From Cellulomonas soli (GTDB lineage Bacteria; Actinomycetota; Actinomycetes; Actinomycetales; Cellulomonadaceae): 64,000 nt of DNA. The DNA is taken from assembly GCF_013409305.1 (NCBI RefSeq), contig NZ_JACBZJ010000001.1, positions 124,001-188,000 on the forward strand, given 5' to 3'. Both the position numbers and the translations under genes were made by a program. The stretch's first letter is position 1, and every line of letters begins with the position of its first letter. Shown here in pieces: positions 18,179 to 27,123 of the stretch. Under the pieces are notes generated by a model. That model made no database searches, was not told the origin of the DNA, and saw only the letters and a list, made by a program, of their open reading frames with translations.

Positions 18179-18882
18179 TCGCCGTCGACGCCGTCGTCGT
18201 CACGGCGATGGTCGACGAGGCCGCCCCGTTCCTGGAGCGCGCCGACTTCGTCGGCCTGGAGTCACGGGTCGGTCAGGCCTCGCACCGCGTCGTCGCGTTC
18301 GGGGAGCGCGGCGTGCTGCTCGTGCAGTGCGGCATCGGCCTGGTCAACGCTGCCACGGCCGCCGCGGTGGCGATCAACGGCACGCACCCGCGCGCCGTGA
18401 TCTCCGCCGGCAGCGCGGGCGGGCTCGGGGTCGACGTGCGGGTCGGCGAGGTCGTCGTCGGCACCGACTACGTGTACTCCGGCGCCGACGCACGCGCCTT
18501 CGGCTACTCCCTCGGCCAGGTGCCCGGCATGCCCGAGGTCTACCGCGCCGAGGAGCAGCTGCTGGCCGCGGCGTTGCGGGCCGAGGCCCCGGGCCTGCAC
18601 GTGCGCCCCGGGACGATGCTCTCGGGCGACAAGTTCATCGACGCCGCCCTGGTCGACGAGGTGCGTTCGGCGTTCCCGTCCGCGCTGTCGACCGACATGG
18701 AGTCGGCGGCGCTGGCGCACACCTGCCACCTGTACGGCGTGCCGTTCCTGTCGGTCCGCGGGATCTCGGACCTGTGCGGGCCGGTCGCGGGTTCGGACTT
18801 CCTGACGCACGTGGACGACGCCGCCGACCGTTCGGCAGCCGTCGTCATCGCGGCGCTGCACGCCGCAGCCGCGGGGGCCTGA
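18175..18882 (+). CDS. mtnN: 5'-methylthioadenosine/S-adenosylhomocysteine nucleosidase
   Basis: A 235-residue PNP/UDP-family nucleosidase. Visible motifs are the substrate strand [25 protein letters not shown] near 80, GDKFID near 155 and the ribose-binding [14 protein letters not shown] near 172, with VRGISDLCG near the end. It hydrolyses S-adenosylhomocysteine and methylthioadenosine to adenine plus the thioribose product, feeding LuxS. The start GTG 18175 overlaps the luxS stop as GTGA. A strong hairpin follows directly. Confidence 0.93.
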   Translation: MIAVDAVVVTAMVDEAAPFLERADFVGLESRVGQASHRVVAFGERGVLLVQCGIGLVNAATAAAVAINGTHPRAVISAGSAGGLGVDVRVGEVVVGTDYVYSGADARAFGYSLGQVPGMPEVYRAEEQLLAAALRAEAPGLHVRPGTMLSGDKFIDAALVDEVRSAFPSALSTDMESAALAHTCHLYGVPFLSVRGISDLCGPVAGSDFLTHVDDAADRSAAVVIAALHAAAAGA

Positions 18883-18894
18883 GGAGCGAGGACC

Positions 18895-18933
18895 AGGTCG
18901 GGGAGGACGCGACGCCCGCGTCCTCCCCGACCT
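18895..18933. terminator. Strong bidirectional hairpin terminator
   Basis: A perfect 17-base stem: 18895-18911 pairs with 18917-18933 around the loop ACGCC. It sits between mtnN and the convergent DUF308 gene and can serve both. Confidence 0.85.
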
Positions 18934-18963
18934 CCCCGTCACCGTGTGCGGGCCCCGCAGGGC

Positions 18964-19500
18964 TCAGGCGGTCGCGTCCCGCAGGTGGATGCGGCCGAGC
19001 GTGATGAGCGTGAGGCCCTCGACGAGGATCTGCACGCCCAGCAGGACCCCGAGCAGCACGAGCGTGGCCGCCGCCGGGTTGATGAGCACGTACACGCCCA
19101 GGCCGATCGAGATCACGCCGCTGATCGTCAGGATCACCTTGTGCGTCGGCGACTGGACCGCCGCCACGATCCGCGCCAGCCCGCCGGCCAGGAAGAGCGC
19201 CCCCGCCAGGAGCGTGAGGGTCACCGCCCCGATCACCGGGTTGCGCAGCATGAAGATGCCGAGCACCGCCAGCACGGCGCCGCCGATCGCCGCCGACCAC
19301 GCGCCGCCGGACCGGATCCGGAACAACGAGCCGACCAGCAGCACGACGCCGCTGAACAGGCTGGTCCACGCGATGACGAGGACCGAGACGGCTGTGGCGA
19401 GCACGACGTCTCCCAGGACGACGAACCCGCCGATGACGAGCAGGATGCCCAGGATGACGTCCCAGCCGGTGCGGCGACGCTCGATCACGGGTGTGGCCAT
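18964..19500 (-). CDS. DUF308 (HdeD-type) membrane protein
   Basis: The 178-residue protein has six hydrophobic helices arranged as paired repeats (WDVILGILLVIGGFVVLGDV; AAIGGAVLAVLGIFMLRNPV; VILTISGVISIGLGVYVLIN), the DUF308/HdeD pattern. HdeD protects enterobacteria at acid pH; most actinobacterial members have no known role. ATG 19500 has GGAAGTG upstream. It lies 4 bases downstream of the lipase-like gene and is probably co-transcribed with it. Confidence 0.8.
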   Translation of the reverse strand: MATPVIERRRTGWDVILGILLVIGGFVVLGDVVLATAVSVLVIAWTSLFSGVVLLVGSLFRIRSGGAWSAAIGGAVLAVLGIFMLRNPVIGAVTLTLLAGALFLAGGLARIVAAVQSPTHKVILTISGVISIGLGVYVLINPAAATLVLLGVLLGVQILVEGLTLITLGRIHLRDATA

Positions 19501-19504
19501 CGGA

Positions 19505-20329
19505 TCACTTCCGTTCTTCTCGGTCTTCTGGTCGGACTTCTGATCGGTCTTCGTCCCGGTCCTCGCCCGGGTCGGCGCGGCCGGCCAGGTGGGCCATCGC
19601 GTCCAGCACCGCCTGGTGCACCCGCGGGTCGGCGAGCACCCGGAAGTGCCCGTCGACGGGCAGCTCGACGTTCCTCGCCCCGGGCAGCTCGCTCCCCGCG
19701 GGCACGTGCGGGTCGAACCGCGCGTAGACCGACACGATCCGGTCGTGCACGTGCTCGCGGGTGGCCAGCGCGAGCACGTGCGGGTCGCGCGGGGAGAGCG
19801 CGCGCACGGGCCGGGCGGGGAACCAGCGGGCGTAGGCCGAGCCGGAGAACGGGGTGTTGACGGCCACCAGTCCGGTGACACGGTCCTCGTCCTCGGCGTC
19901 CTGCGAGCTCATGGCGAGCTTGCCGATCAGACCACCCTTGGAGTGCGCCACGAGCAGGGCGCGGTCGATCCCGAGCGCGTCGATCCGCGCCTGCACCTGC
20001 CGGGCCAAGTGCGCCAGGCTCGCCTGGTTGAGCCCGAGCGCCGGCACGGTGTGCACCGGGTGGCCGGCGTCGTGCAGCGCGAGCGCCAACGGGGACATGA
20101 CCGCCCAGGTCTCGTAGATGCCCGGCAGCAGGACGACCGGGTCGCGGTGCCCGGACGTCAGCTCGGACGGCTTGAGCCGACGCATCGCCGCCCGGGCCTG
20201 CGCCGCCCCGATCCACGCGTAGTCGGCGGCCCACGCGGCGCCACGTCGGACGAGCAGCCCCGGGTGCACCGGGCGTCCGGCCGCCCGCTTGACCGGCTGA
20301 CGGGACGGGTGGTGCGTCGGGTGGTTCAT
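19505..20329 (-). CDS. Alpha/beta hydrolase, lipase-like
   Basis: A 274-residue protein with DPVVLLPGIYETWAVM near residue 62 and the nucleophile elbow VAHSKGG near 130, the variant GHSxGG of triacylglycerol lipase/PGAP1-like hydrolases, then NTPFSGSAYARWF. The acidic tail after residue 255 (EDRDEDRSEVRPEDREERK) is low complexity. There is no clear signal peptide. The start is placed at ATG 20329, 16 bases after the preceding gene's stop; the open frame upstream of it overlaps that gene and lacks hydrolase features. The substrate is unknown. Confidence 0.75.
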   Translation of the reverse strand: MNHPTHHPSRQPVKRAAGRPVHPGLLVRRGAAWAADYAWIGAAQARAAMRRLKPSELTSGHRDPVVLLPGIYETWAVMSPLALALHDAGHPVHTVPALGLNQASLAHLARQVQARIDALGIDRALLVAHSKGGLIGKLAMSSQDAEDEDRVTGLVAVNTPFSGSAYARWFPARPVRALSPRDPHVLALATREHVHDRIVSVYARFDPHVPAGSELPGARNVELPVDGHFRVLADPRVHQAVLDAMAHLAGRADPGEDRDEDRSEVRPEDREERK

Positions 20330-20345
20330 CGCCGGATCGACCGCC

Positions 20346-21149
20346 TCAGCGCGCGATGTGGTCGAGGATGAGCGCCGCGACCGCGTCGGAGTGGTCGTAG
20401 ATGACCGCGTGCGCGGCACCGGGCACCTCCGCGGTGCCTGCGGCTGGGGCGGCCCGGGCGACCATCTCGACCCAGTCGCGCGGGGCGACCGCGTCGTGCT
20501 CACCGCGGATCACGAGCGTGGGGGCGTCGACCTTCGCCATGCGCTCCTCGATGGGGTACGCGAGCATGCGCGGCAGCACCTGGGAGAACCAGTACGGGCC
20601 GCACTGGGCGTAGCCGGACAGGGCGATCCGCCGCGTGCGGGAGGACTCGCGCACCGAGCTCTGCACCAGACGCAGCGCCTGCCGGCCGGCCGAACGCTCG
20701 GCGACGTTGACCGGGGGGCCGATCAGCACGCCGTGCGTGGCCAGGTCCGGCTCGGTGGCCAGGACCTCGGTGACGATCTGCGAGCCCATCGAGTGCCCGA
20801 CCAGCACCGGGGCCGCGAGCGCCTCGCGCCGCACCCACCAGGCGACGAGGGCGGCGAAGTCCTCGATGGAGGGCTGCCTGGCCGGACGCGGCACCCCGGC
20901 GAACCCCGGCAGGTCGAGCAGGTGCACGACCCCGACGTCGGCCAGCCGCAGCGCGAGGCGCTCGAAGTACTGCGAGCTGACCCCCAGGCCGTGCACCAGG
21001 ACGATGTCGTGCCGCCGCTCGCCGGTGACCTGCGTCGAGCGGTCCAGGGTCATCCGCCACGCCCGCAGGTACATGCCGCCGTGCGCGACACGGTCCAGCC
21101 GGATGCTCAAGCCCGTCGGCGCGTCCGAGGCTTTGAGCGAGTGCGGCAT
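20346..21149 (-). CDS. Alpha/beta hydrolase
   Basis: The 267-residue hydrolase shows DIVLVHGLGVSSQYFERLAL (oxyanion HG near residue 53), HLLDLPGFAG, nucleophile VGHSMGSQ near 117, the acid loop RGEHDAVAP and the terminal His in PGAAHAVIYDH. These complete the Ser-Asp-His triad. It resembles small ester or C-C bond hydrolases and carries no signal peptide. ATG 21149 follows AAGGG. A longer frame continues upstream but has no conserved content. It is the first gene of a leftward unit with the lipase-like and DUF308 genes. Confidence 0.8.
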   Translation of the reverse strand: MPHSLKASDAPTGLSIRLDRVAHGGMYLRAWRMTLDRSTQVTGERRHDIVLVHGLGVSSQYFERLALRLADVGVVHLLDLPGFAGVPRPARQPSIEDFAALVAWWVRREALAAPVLVGHSMGSQIVTEVLATEPDLATHGVLIGPPVNVAERSAGRQALRLVQSSVRESSRTRRIALSGYAQCGPYWFSQVLPRMLAYPIEERMAKVDAPTLVIRGEHDAVAPRDWVEMVARAAPAAGTAEVPGAAHAVIYDHSDAVAALILDHIAR

Positions 21150-21176
21150 GTGACGACCCTTCGTCCGGCGACGTTC

Positions 21177-21202
21177 CCGATCGTGGCTGCTCCGATCGTG
21201 GC
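21177..21202. repeat. Direct repeat CCGATCGTGGC x2 in a divergent promoter
   Basis: The 11-base word occurs at 21177-21187 and 21192-21202, offset by 15 bases, between the hydrolase start and the 52-codon gene. It may be a regulator binding site. Confidence 0.5.
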
Positions 21203-21394
21203 AGAACGCGGGCCGACCCGCTGGTCGGGAGGCACTCGCCCCCACGGTGCGCCGCGCGGCGCACCGCTGCGCGCTCCCGAGGTGTATCTGCCCCGCGTCC
21301 CGACGCCTCCTTCCGGGTGGACGGCCGCACGCCGACCGACAGGCCGACGACGCGGGGTCCTCCCACCAGGTGAACCCACGAGAGGTGTCAGGCC

Positions 21395-21553
21395 ATGACC
21401 ACGCACTCCCCCAGTCCGGCCGTCGCCGTCGCGACGACGAGCCGCGACGCCACGCTCCTCGAGCCCACGACGTTCCCGCCCGACGAGTACCCGGACCCCG
21501 AGCAGACGCCCGACGACCTCGGTCTGACGGCACCGACCGAGGCGGAGCCATGA
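21395..21553 (+). CDS. Small acidic protein coupled to the CHAP amidase
   Basis: This 52-codon frame starts at ATG 21395 behind GAGAGG and ends by overlapping the next start as ATGA, the coupling used by real genes here. The product is Pro/Glu/Asp-rich in its second half (PPDEYPDPEQTPDDLG) with no membrane segment or signal. I recognise no family. Coupling supports translation; it could also act only as a leader that governs translation of the amidase. Confidence 0.5.
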   Translation: MTTHSPSPAVAVATTSRDATLLEPTTFPPDEYPDPEQTPDDLGLTAPTEAEP

Positions 21554-22449
21554 CCGCCACGGCTGACGCGGTGATCGGTGCCGCCGCGTCGCAGATCGGC
21601 TACTTCGCCGCACCGGGCACCCCGTCACGGTTCGGCACCTGGTACGGCGACCCCCGCGGGCCGTGGTGCGCGATGTTCGTCTCGTGGGTCGCCGACCAGG
21701 CCGGCGCGCGCGACATCATCCCGCACCACGCCTACACGCCCGCCGGGGCGCAGTGGTTCCGCACGCACGGCGGCTGGCACGCCGGGCTCGGCGGGGTCGA
21801 CCGGGGTGACGTCGTCTACTTCGACTTCCCTGGCCGTCCGGACCGGATCAGCCACGTCGCGCTCGTCGAGCAGGTCGGGGCCGACGGCTCGGTGCAGACG
21901 ATCGAGGGCAACACCTCCGGACCCGGGGGTGACCAGCGCAACGGCGGTCTGTGCGCGCGCAAGCGTCGGCGCTCGTTCATCGTCGGCTACGGTCGGCCCG
22001 CCTACGCCGCCACCCACGGCGCGGCGCCCGCACCCGCGCAGGCGCGCAACGCCGACGGGTCCCTCACGCTCGTGCTCGACGGGCAGCTGGGTCCGGCGAC
22101 GATCGGACGGTGGCAGGAGGTCATGGGCACGCCGATCGACTTCACCATCAGCCCCGGGTTCTCGGCGCTCATCGCCGCCGACCAGACGTTCCTGAACTCG
22201 GTGGTCGCGAGCGGTCACGTGCAGAACCTCACCGGCCGGCCGGCCCTGGCGGTCGACGGCGACCAGGGACCCCGGACGATCCAGGTCCGCCAGTTCTGGC
22301 TGCGGAACGCGATGAACCCCGTGCACCAGCAGAACCTCATCGGTCGGCTGCTGGACTTCGACGGGATCGCCGGGCCGCAGACCGTCAAGGTCCTGCAGTT
22401 CGCGCTGAACAACGCCACGACCCGCGGGGCGACCTACGGCCGGGTGTGA
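21550..22449 (+). CDS. CHAP-domain peptidoglycan amidase/endopeptidase
   Basis: A 299-residue protein. Residues 10-130 form a CHAP domain with catalytic Cys40 (GPWCAMFVSW), His102 (SHVALVEQ) and Glu119/Asn121 (IEGNTS). The C-terminal 130 residues carry three DGxxGPxT(I/V)-type units (near 178, 236 and 276), a cell-wall binding-like module. CHAP enzymes cut peptidoglycan. Surprisingly there is no signal peptide, which is the arrangement of phage endolysins, although no phage genes lie nearby. The start overlaps the 52-codon gene. It may be a domesticated endolysin or be exported by another route. Confidence 0.8.
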   Translation: MTATADAVIGAAASQIGYFAAPGTPSRFGTWYGDPRGPWCAMFVSWVADQAGARDIIPHHAYTPAGAQWFRTHGGWHAGLGGVDRGDVVYFDFPGRPDRISHVALVEQVGADGSVQTIEGNTSGPGGDQRNGGLCARKRRRSFIVGYGRPAYAATHGAAPAPAQARNADGSLTLVLDGQLGPATIGRWQEVMGTPIDFTISPGFSALIAADQTFLNSVVASGHVQNLTGRPALAVDGDQGPRTIQVRQFWLRNAMNPVHQQNLIGRLLDFDGIAGPQTVKVLQFALNNATTRGATYGRV

Positions 22450-22532
22450 TCGGCCGGCCTGATCAGCAGGTGTGGCCTACGGGCGCGGTCAGCGGGGTGC
22501 TCGCCGGGTGATCGCCTCCCCCACGGAGGTGG

Positions 22533-23813
22533 TCAGGCGGCGTCGCGCCGCTGGCCCTCGACGGCACCCGCCCACTCCACGAGGGCGTCGGTGAGGGCCG
22601 AGGCCGCCCCGGCGTACCCGTCGGTGGCGGCCATCGCCGCCCGTGCCGCGTCGGCGCGGCCGGCGGTGGCCTCGGTGAGCACGCGCGCGGCGGACCTGTG
22701 GAACTCGGCGTGCAGCCCCGTCACCGTCCGGCACCGCGTCGCGTCGAGCGCGCGCGCCTCGGCACCGTGCAGCCACTTCCCGAACGCGCACGCGTCGTCG
22801 CGCCCGGCGGCGGCCATCGTGGTGCCCTGCGGCATCCGCCCGGTGTCGATCGACTCGCGCAGCCGTCGCTTCCACGCCGCGTGCGCGACGAGCGCGGCCC
22901 GCAGCGGGTGCACCTCGATCCCCGAGCTCAGGCCTGCGATCTCCTCACGCTGCTCGCGCACGGTCGTGCTCACGCGCCCGAGCCACTGCATCGCCCGCCC
23001 GATCGCCTCCGCGGCGTCACGCGCGGCGTGGGTCGACGCGCTGACCGCACCGTCCAGGTCGCGCGCGGCGTCGGCCGACTCGGTCGCCGACCGCGTGATC
23101 GACTCGATCGCCGCGGTCTGCTGCTCGACGGCCGCGGCGATCGTCTGCTGCAGGGCCTCGATTCGCCCGAGGATCTCGTCGATGCGGTCGACCGCGGTCC
23201 GCACGCCCTCGCTGTCGGCGGTCAGGTCGGCCAGCTGCTCGCCGATCCGCGTGGTCGCGTCGCCCGACTGCGCCGCCAGGTTCTTGACCTCCTCGGCCAC
23301 CACGGCGAAGCCCTTGCCTGCCTCGCCCGCGCGCGCCGCTTCGATGGTCGCGTTGAGCGCGAGCATGCGGGTGCGGTCGGAGATGCCGGTGACGATCCCG
23401 ACGACGCCCTCGATCTGGGTCGTCGAGGCGGCGAGCCGCTCGACGGAGTCCCGGACGTCGTGCGTCGCCTCGGCGGCCAGTCCGGTCACGGTCGTGGCAG
23501 CCGCGGCCGACTGGGCGACCTCGCGCATCGCGGCCGCCATCTGCTGCACGGCGGCGGCGACCTGGCCGGAGCCGGCCTCGACCTGGGCGGTCGCGGCGCT
23601 CGCCGACACGGCGGCACGCGCGGTGTCGCTCGTCGAGGCGTTGACGCGCTCGCACGACTCTGCGAGGTCCTCCACGGCCAGGCCGAGGTCGTCGCTTCGG
23701 TTCATCAGCCGACGGACCGTGGCGAGCGGGACGCCCACCGATCCGTCCGATCCCTGGGAGGCGGTGGTGCCGGCGACCGCGGCGGTGCGGTCTTCGCGAC
23801 GGCTGAGTCGCAC
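22533..23813 (-). CDS. Soluble methyl-accepting chemotaxis protein with C-terminal CZB domain
   Basis: The 426-residue protein has no membrane segment. Residues 45-290 are a coiled-coil MCP signalling domain with the tip [20 protein letters not shown] near 147 and [12 protein letters not shown]. Residues 300-410 are a zinc-binding CZB domain: [21 protein letters not shown] and [12 protein letters not shown] give the three His and one Cys ligands. CZB receptors sense zinc or hypochlorous acid in the cytoplasm. Start is GTG 23813 with AGGAG about ten bases upstream. No che genes are in the window, so it must signal to an array encoded elsewhere. Confidence 0.9.
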   Translation of the reverse strand: MRLSRREDRTAAVAGTTASQGSDGSVGVPLATVRRLMNRSDDLGLAVEDLAESCERVNASTSDTARAAVSASAATAQVEAGSGQVAAAVQQMAAAMREVAQSAAAATTVTGLAAEATHDVRDSVERLAASTTQIEGVVGIVTGISDRTRMLALNATIEAARAGEAGKGFAVVAEEVKNLAAQSGDATTRIGEQLADLTADSEGVRTAVDRIDEILGRIEALQQTIAAAVEQQTAAIESITRSATESADAARDLDGAVSASTHAARDAAEAIGRAMQWLGRVSTTVREQREEIAGLSSGIEVHPLRAALVAHAAWKRRLRESIDTGRMPQGTTMAAAGRDDACAFGKWLHGAEARALDATRCRTVTGLHAEFHRSAARVLTEATAGRADAARAAMAATDGYAGAASALTDALVEWAGAVEGQRRDAA

Positions 23814-24043
23814 GGGGAGCTCCTGATCTCGTGTCGGGCCGGGGACCGACCCCTGCAGGCCCGACCATCGACACCCAGTTCGGGCGCATGAGCGTTCACC
23901 TGCGGGTTCACCCGCGCGCGGGCCACCACTCGGGCCCGCCGCCTCCGGTCGTCAGCAGACGAGGTGCCGCGCCCGTGCGCGTGTGGGCGGTCGGTTCGAT
24001 ACTCGGAGGGCACATCACCCCACGGCACGCGAGGAGGTCCCCC
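23814..24043. other. Divergent intergenic region
   Basis: This 230-base stretch separates the soluble chemoreceptor from the VOC gene. It contains the small inverted repeat GCGGGttcaCCCGC around 23902-23915 and ends in the strong GAGGAGG site for the VOC gene. No gene is evident. Confidence 0.4.
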
Positions 24044-24460
24044 ATGACCACGCGACTCAACCCGTACCTCGGCTTCCGCTCCGAGGCGAAGGACGCGATG
24101 GAGTTCTACCGGTCCGTCTTCGGCGGTGAGCTCACGTCGATGACGTTCGCCGAGATGCACGCCAGTGAGGACCCGGCCGAGCAGGACAAGATCATGCACT
24201 CCCAGCTGCTCACCGAGGGCGGCCTGACGCTCATGGCCGCGGACACCCCGAACGTCATGGAGCTGACGCCCGGGACGAACCACTCGGTCTCGCTCAGCGG
24301 CGAGGACGAGGCCGAGCTGCGCGGCTACTGGGACCGGCTCAGCGAGGGCGCGACGATCACCGAGCCGCTGCGCACGGCGCCGTGGGGCGACTCCTTCGGC
24401 ATGCTGGTCGACAAGTTCGGCGTGCCGTGGCTGGTCAACATCGCGGGCACGCCCGCCTGA
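24044..24460 (+). CDS. VOC-family (PhnB/DUF1428-like) protein
   Basis: A 138-residue single-domain vicinal-oxygen-chelate protein of the PhnB type: LNPYLGFRSEAKDAMEFYRS, FGGELTSMTFAEMH, HSQLLTEGGLTLMAAD and the closing FGMLVDKFGVPWLVNI. These are cytoplasmic, usually dimeric, with unclear substrates. The start is ATG 24044 behind GAGGAGG; the open frame upstream has no domain content. Confidence 0.85.
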   Translation: MTTRLNPYLGFRSEAKDAMEFYRSVFGGELTSMTFAEMHASEDPAEQDKIMHSQLLTEGGLTLMAADTPNVMELTPGTNHSVSLSGEDEAELRGYWDRLSEGATITEPLRTAPWGDSFGMLVDKFGVPWLVNIAGTPA

Positions 24461-24470
24461 GCCGCACATG

Positions 24471-24499
24471 GGCCCGGCCTGAGCCCGGGCCTGAGCCCG
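24471..24499. repeat. Tandem 12-base repeat forming a small hairpin
   Basis: GGCCTGAGCCCG occurs twice head to tail (24476-24487 and 24488-24499). GGCCCGG at 24471-24477 can pair with CCGGGCC at 24485-24491, so this may also be the terminator of the VOC gene. Confidence 0.5.
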
Positions 24500-24571
24500 A
24501 AGTCAGCCGGACGTGCGCCCGGTCGGCGGACCGGTTTCGGGCGCGGCGGCCGGTCCTGGGAGGATCGGCCG

Positions 24572-25408
24572 GTGACCCCCGTGCTCGAACCCCCCGTCCT
24601 CGAGGCCGTCCCCGACGTGCGCCTGATCGCCGTCGACATGGACGGCTCGCTGCTCGACGACCAGGACCGCATCGACGACTCGCTGTGGCCGCTGCTCGAC
24701 GAGCTCGACCGGCGCGGCGTCGCGTTCTGCCCGGCGAGCGGCCGGCAGTACGCCAACCTGCGTCAACGCTTCGGCCGGGACGACCTGGTCTACATCGCCG
24801 AGAACGGTGCGTACGTCGTGCGCGACGGCCGCCGCGTCAGCTCCGACGGCATCGACCTGCCGACGATGCACGCGCTGGTCGATGCGGTGCGCCGGCACAC
24901 CGTGCTCGGCGGTGACGTGGGCGCCGTGGTCTGCGGGATCGACTCGGCGTACGTGGAGCGCACCGACGAGGTCTTCCTCGACCAGGCGCGGACCTACTAC
25001 GCCCGGCTCGAGGTGGTCGACGACCTGCGGGAGGTCGACGACGAGGTGCTCAAGGTCGCGGTCTACGACTTCGGGTCCGCCCAGGACGGCGTCGCGCACA
25101 CCCTGCGCCCGTTCGAGGGCCTGCACCGGGTGGTCGTCTCCGGCGCGCACTGGGTCGACGTGATGAGCCCGACGGCCGACAAGGGCGCCGCGCTGCGCCA
25201 GGTGCAGGCGGACCTCGGCATCGGGCCGGAGCACACGATGGCGTTCGGCGACTACCTCAACGACCTCGGGCTGCTCGCGGCCGCGGACCTCTCGTTCGCG
25301 ATGGACAACGCGCACCCGCAGGTGCGCGAGCAGGCGCGGTTCGTCGCCCCGGCGAACACCCGCAACGGGGTCGTGCGGACCATCACGTCGGTGCTCGGTC
25401 TGGGCTGA
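24572..25408 (+). CDS. Cof-type HAD phosphatase
   Basis: The 278-residue HAD hydrolase of subfamily IIB (Cof/YbjI-like) has motif I VDMDGSLLDD near residue 20, motif II PASGRQ, the Lys of motif III (DKGAALRQV) and motif IV FGDYLNDLGLL. Such enzymes remove phosphate from sugar phosphates or flavin cofactors. Its start is GTG 24572, nine bases after GGGAGG. It converges on the sucrose phosphorylase gene, so a shared sugar-phosphate role is only a guess. Confidence 0.88.
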   Translation: MTPVLEPPVLEAVPDVRLIAVDMDGSLLDDQDRIDDSLWPLLDELDRRGVAFCPASGRQYANLRQRFGRDDLVYIAENGAYVVRDGRRVSSDGIDLPTMHALVDAVRRHTVLGGDVGAVVCGIDSAYVERTDEVFLDQARTYYARLEVVDDLREVDDEVLKVAVYDFGSAQDGVAHTLRPFEGLHRVVVSGAHWVDVMSPTADKGAALRQVQADLGIGPEHTMAFGDYLNDLGLLAAADLSFAMDNAHPQVREQARFVAPANTRNGVVRTITSVLGLG

Positions 25409-25447
25409 GCGGCTCGCGCGCACCGGCGCGGCGGGTCGGGCCCCGTG

Positions 25448-26935
25448 TCAGCGGTGCGGCGGGTCCTCCAGGAGGTCCGTCGTGCGGCCGTGCGCGGCGC
25501 CGTCCGTCCACTCGAGCACGCAGTCGCCCGTCCGCAGGTCCACCTGCAGGGCGGCGGAGCGTGCCTCGTGGGACCAGTCCAGGTGCAGGACGTGGTCGTC
25601 GTCCTCGGTGCGGAACGCGAAGACGCCGTCGAACACCTCGAGCGTGCTGCGCAGCCGCATGAGCGCGACCAGCGCGGCGACGACCGGTCGGCTCACCTCG
25701 GCGTCGATGTCCTCGCGGGTGTACCGGTGGCGGTTGATGTCGCGGCCCACGCCGGAGTCGTCGAGCAGCTCGAGGTCGTTGCGCCCGGCGAGCGCACCGA
25801 CGTAGTACACCTGCGGGATCCCCGGGGTGAAGAACTGCAGCGCCCGCGCCGCCAGGTAGCGGCGGTCGTCGCGCCCGAGCGCGTCGTAGAACGTGCAGTT
25901 CACCTGGTAGAGGTCGAGGTTCGAGGCGGCCTGCCCGGTGGCCAGGCGTGAGGCGCCGGCGGACCTGTCGTGGATGCCCTCGACGAGCGCGTCGATCTGC
26001 CCGGGCCGCAGCAGGCCGGGACGGTCGGGCTCGGTCTGGTCGGGGCCGACGTCGATGACCCCGATGCCGTCGTGCGTGTCGAGCACCGTGACCGCGTTGG
26101 TGGGCCGTTCGCGCATCCACCGGGCCAACGGGGCGCCGTCTCCCGTGAACAGCCCGTGCAGCACGAGCGGGGGCAGCGCGAAGTCGTACACCCGGTCGAC
26201 GCGGCGACCGATCTCGACCTGCCGCTGGTAGTAGGAGTGCACCTCGACGAGCACGTCGAGCCCGAGCCCGCGGGCCTGCGCGGTGAGCTCGTCGATGAAC
26301 GCGAACGTCTCGGGCGTCATGAAGCAGGTCGTGCCGGCGGTCTTGATCGCGTACCCCACGGCGTCGAGCCGGATCATCCTGACCCCGGCGTCGGCGAGGG
26401 TCCGGAGGATCTGGGTGAGGTACGCGCGGCCCGCCTCGGCGCGCACGTCGATGTCGACCTGCTGCGGCGTGAAGGTCGTCCAGACCAGGCGACGCTCGCC
26501 ACCGAGCGTCATCGGCGTGAGCGGCAGTCCGGGCCGAGGGCGGTACACCGCGGCGAGGTCGGCCTCGTGCGCGCCGTCGGGGAACACATCGTCGAACGTG
26601 AGGAACAGGGCCGCGTGCTCGGAGGCCCGGCCCCGCCGCACGACGTCCTCGAACGCGGCGGAGTCCGCCGAGACGTGGTTGACGATCACGTCGACGACGA
26701 CGTCGCGGTCGCGGGCGAGGGCGCGCACGTCGTCCCAGGTGCCCAGCCGTGGGTCGACGGCCGTGTGGTCGACCGGGTCGAACCCGGCGTCGGCGCCGTC
26801 GTACGGGGTGAAGAAGGGCAGCAGGTGCACCCCGCCGACGCTGTCGCCGAAGACGTCGTGCAGCACCTGGGCCGTGCCGGCGATCGTGCCGCCGAGCCGG
26901 TCGGCGTACGTGATGAGCTGGACCTGGTTGCGCAT
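25448..26935 (-). CDS. sucP: Sucrose phosphorylase, GH13 subfamily 18
   Basis: A 495-residue cytoplasmic enzyme close in sequence to bifidobacterial sucrose phosphorylase throughout. The nucleophile is Asp191 (RLDAVGY), the acid/base Glu231 (EVHSYY) and the stabilising Asp is in LDTHDGIG (286-293). Other family stretches include FTPQQVDIDV and PGIPQVYYVGALAG. It converts sucrose and phosphate to fructose and glucose-1-phosphate without spending ATP. Related GH13_18 enzymes act on glucosylglycerol or glucosylglycerate, so specificity is likely but not certain. ATG 26935 follows GAGGAG. It stands alone, without a transporter or LacI regulator beside it. Confidence 0.92.
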   Translation of the reverse strand: MRNQVQLITYADRLGGTIAGTAQVLHDVFGDSVGGVHLLPFFTPYDGADAGFDPVDHTAVDPRLGTWDDVRALARDRDVVVDVIVNHVSADSAAFEDVVRRGRASEHAALFLTFDDVFPDGAHEADLAAVYRPRPGLPLTPMTLGGERRLVWTTFTPQQVDIDVRAEAGRAYLTQILRTLADAGVRMIRLDAVGYAIKTAGTTCFMTPETFAFIDELTAQARGLGLDVLVEVHSYYQRQVEIGRRVDRVYDFALPPLVLHGLFTGDGAPLARWMRERPTNAVTVLDTHDGIGVIDVGPDQTEPDRPGLLRPGQIDALVEGIHDRSAGASRLATGQAASNLDLYQVNCTFYDALGRDDRRYLAARALQFFTPGIPQVYYVGALAGRNDLELLDDSGVGRDINRHRYTREDIDAEVSRPVVAALVALMRLRSTLEVFDGVFAFRTEDDDHVLHLDWSHEARSAALQVDLRTGDCVLEWTDGAAHGRTTDLLEDPPHR

Positions 26936-27123
26936 ACCGCTCCTCGACCCTCCCGGGCCCTCGTCGTCGAGGGCTCCAGACCCACCCTTCCACCGCACCC
27001 GTGCGCCTGCAGGCCACGGGCGTTCACAGCGGGCTCATCGGTAGCACCCGGCGCGGCTCCAGCCGGGTCGATCACGGTGGTGGTCAACCGTTCGACACCC
27101 CTGTCACCTGCTGGGAGGCACTC

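Noticed and set aside
21550..22449. Prophage remnant hypothesis for the CHAP gene
   Set aside because: No integrase, capsid, holin or att-like repeat nearby; flanking genes are ordinary chromosomal ones.
22448..22466. TGATC...GATCA inverted repeat after the CHAP gene
   Set aside because: Imperfect and short; not convincing as a terminator or site.
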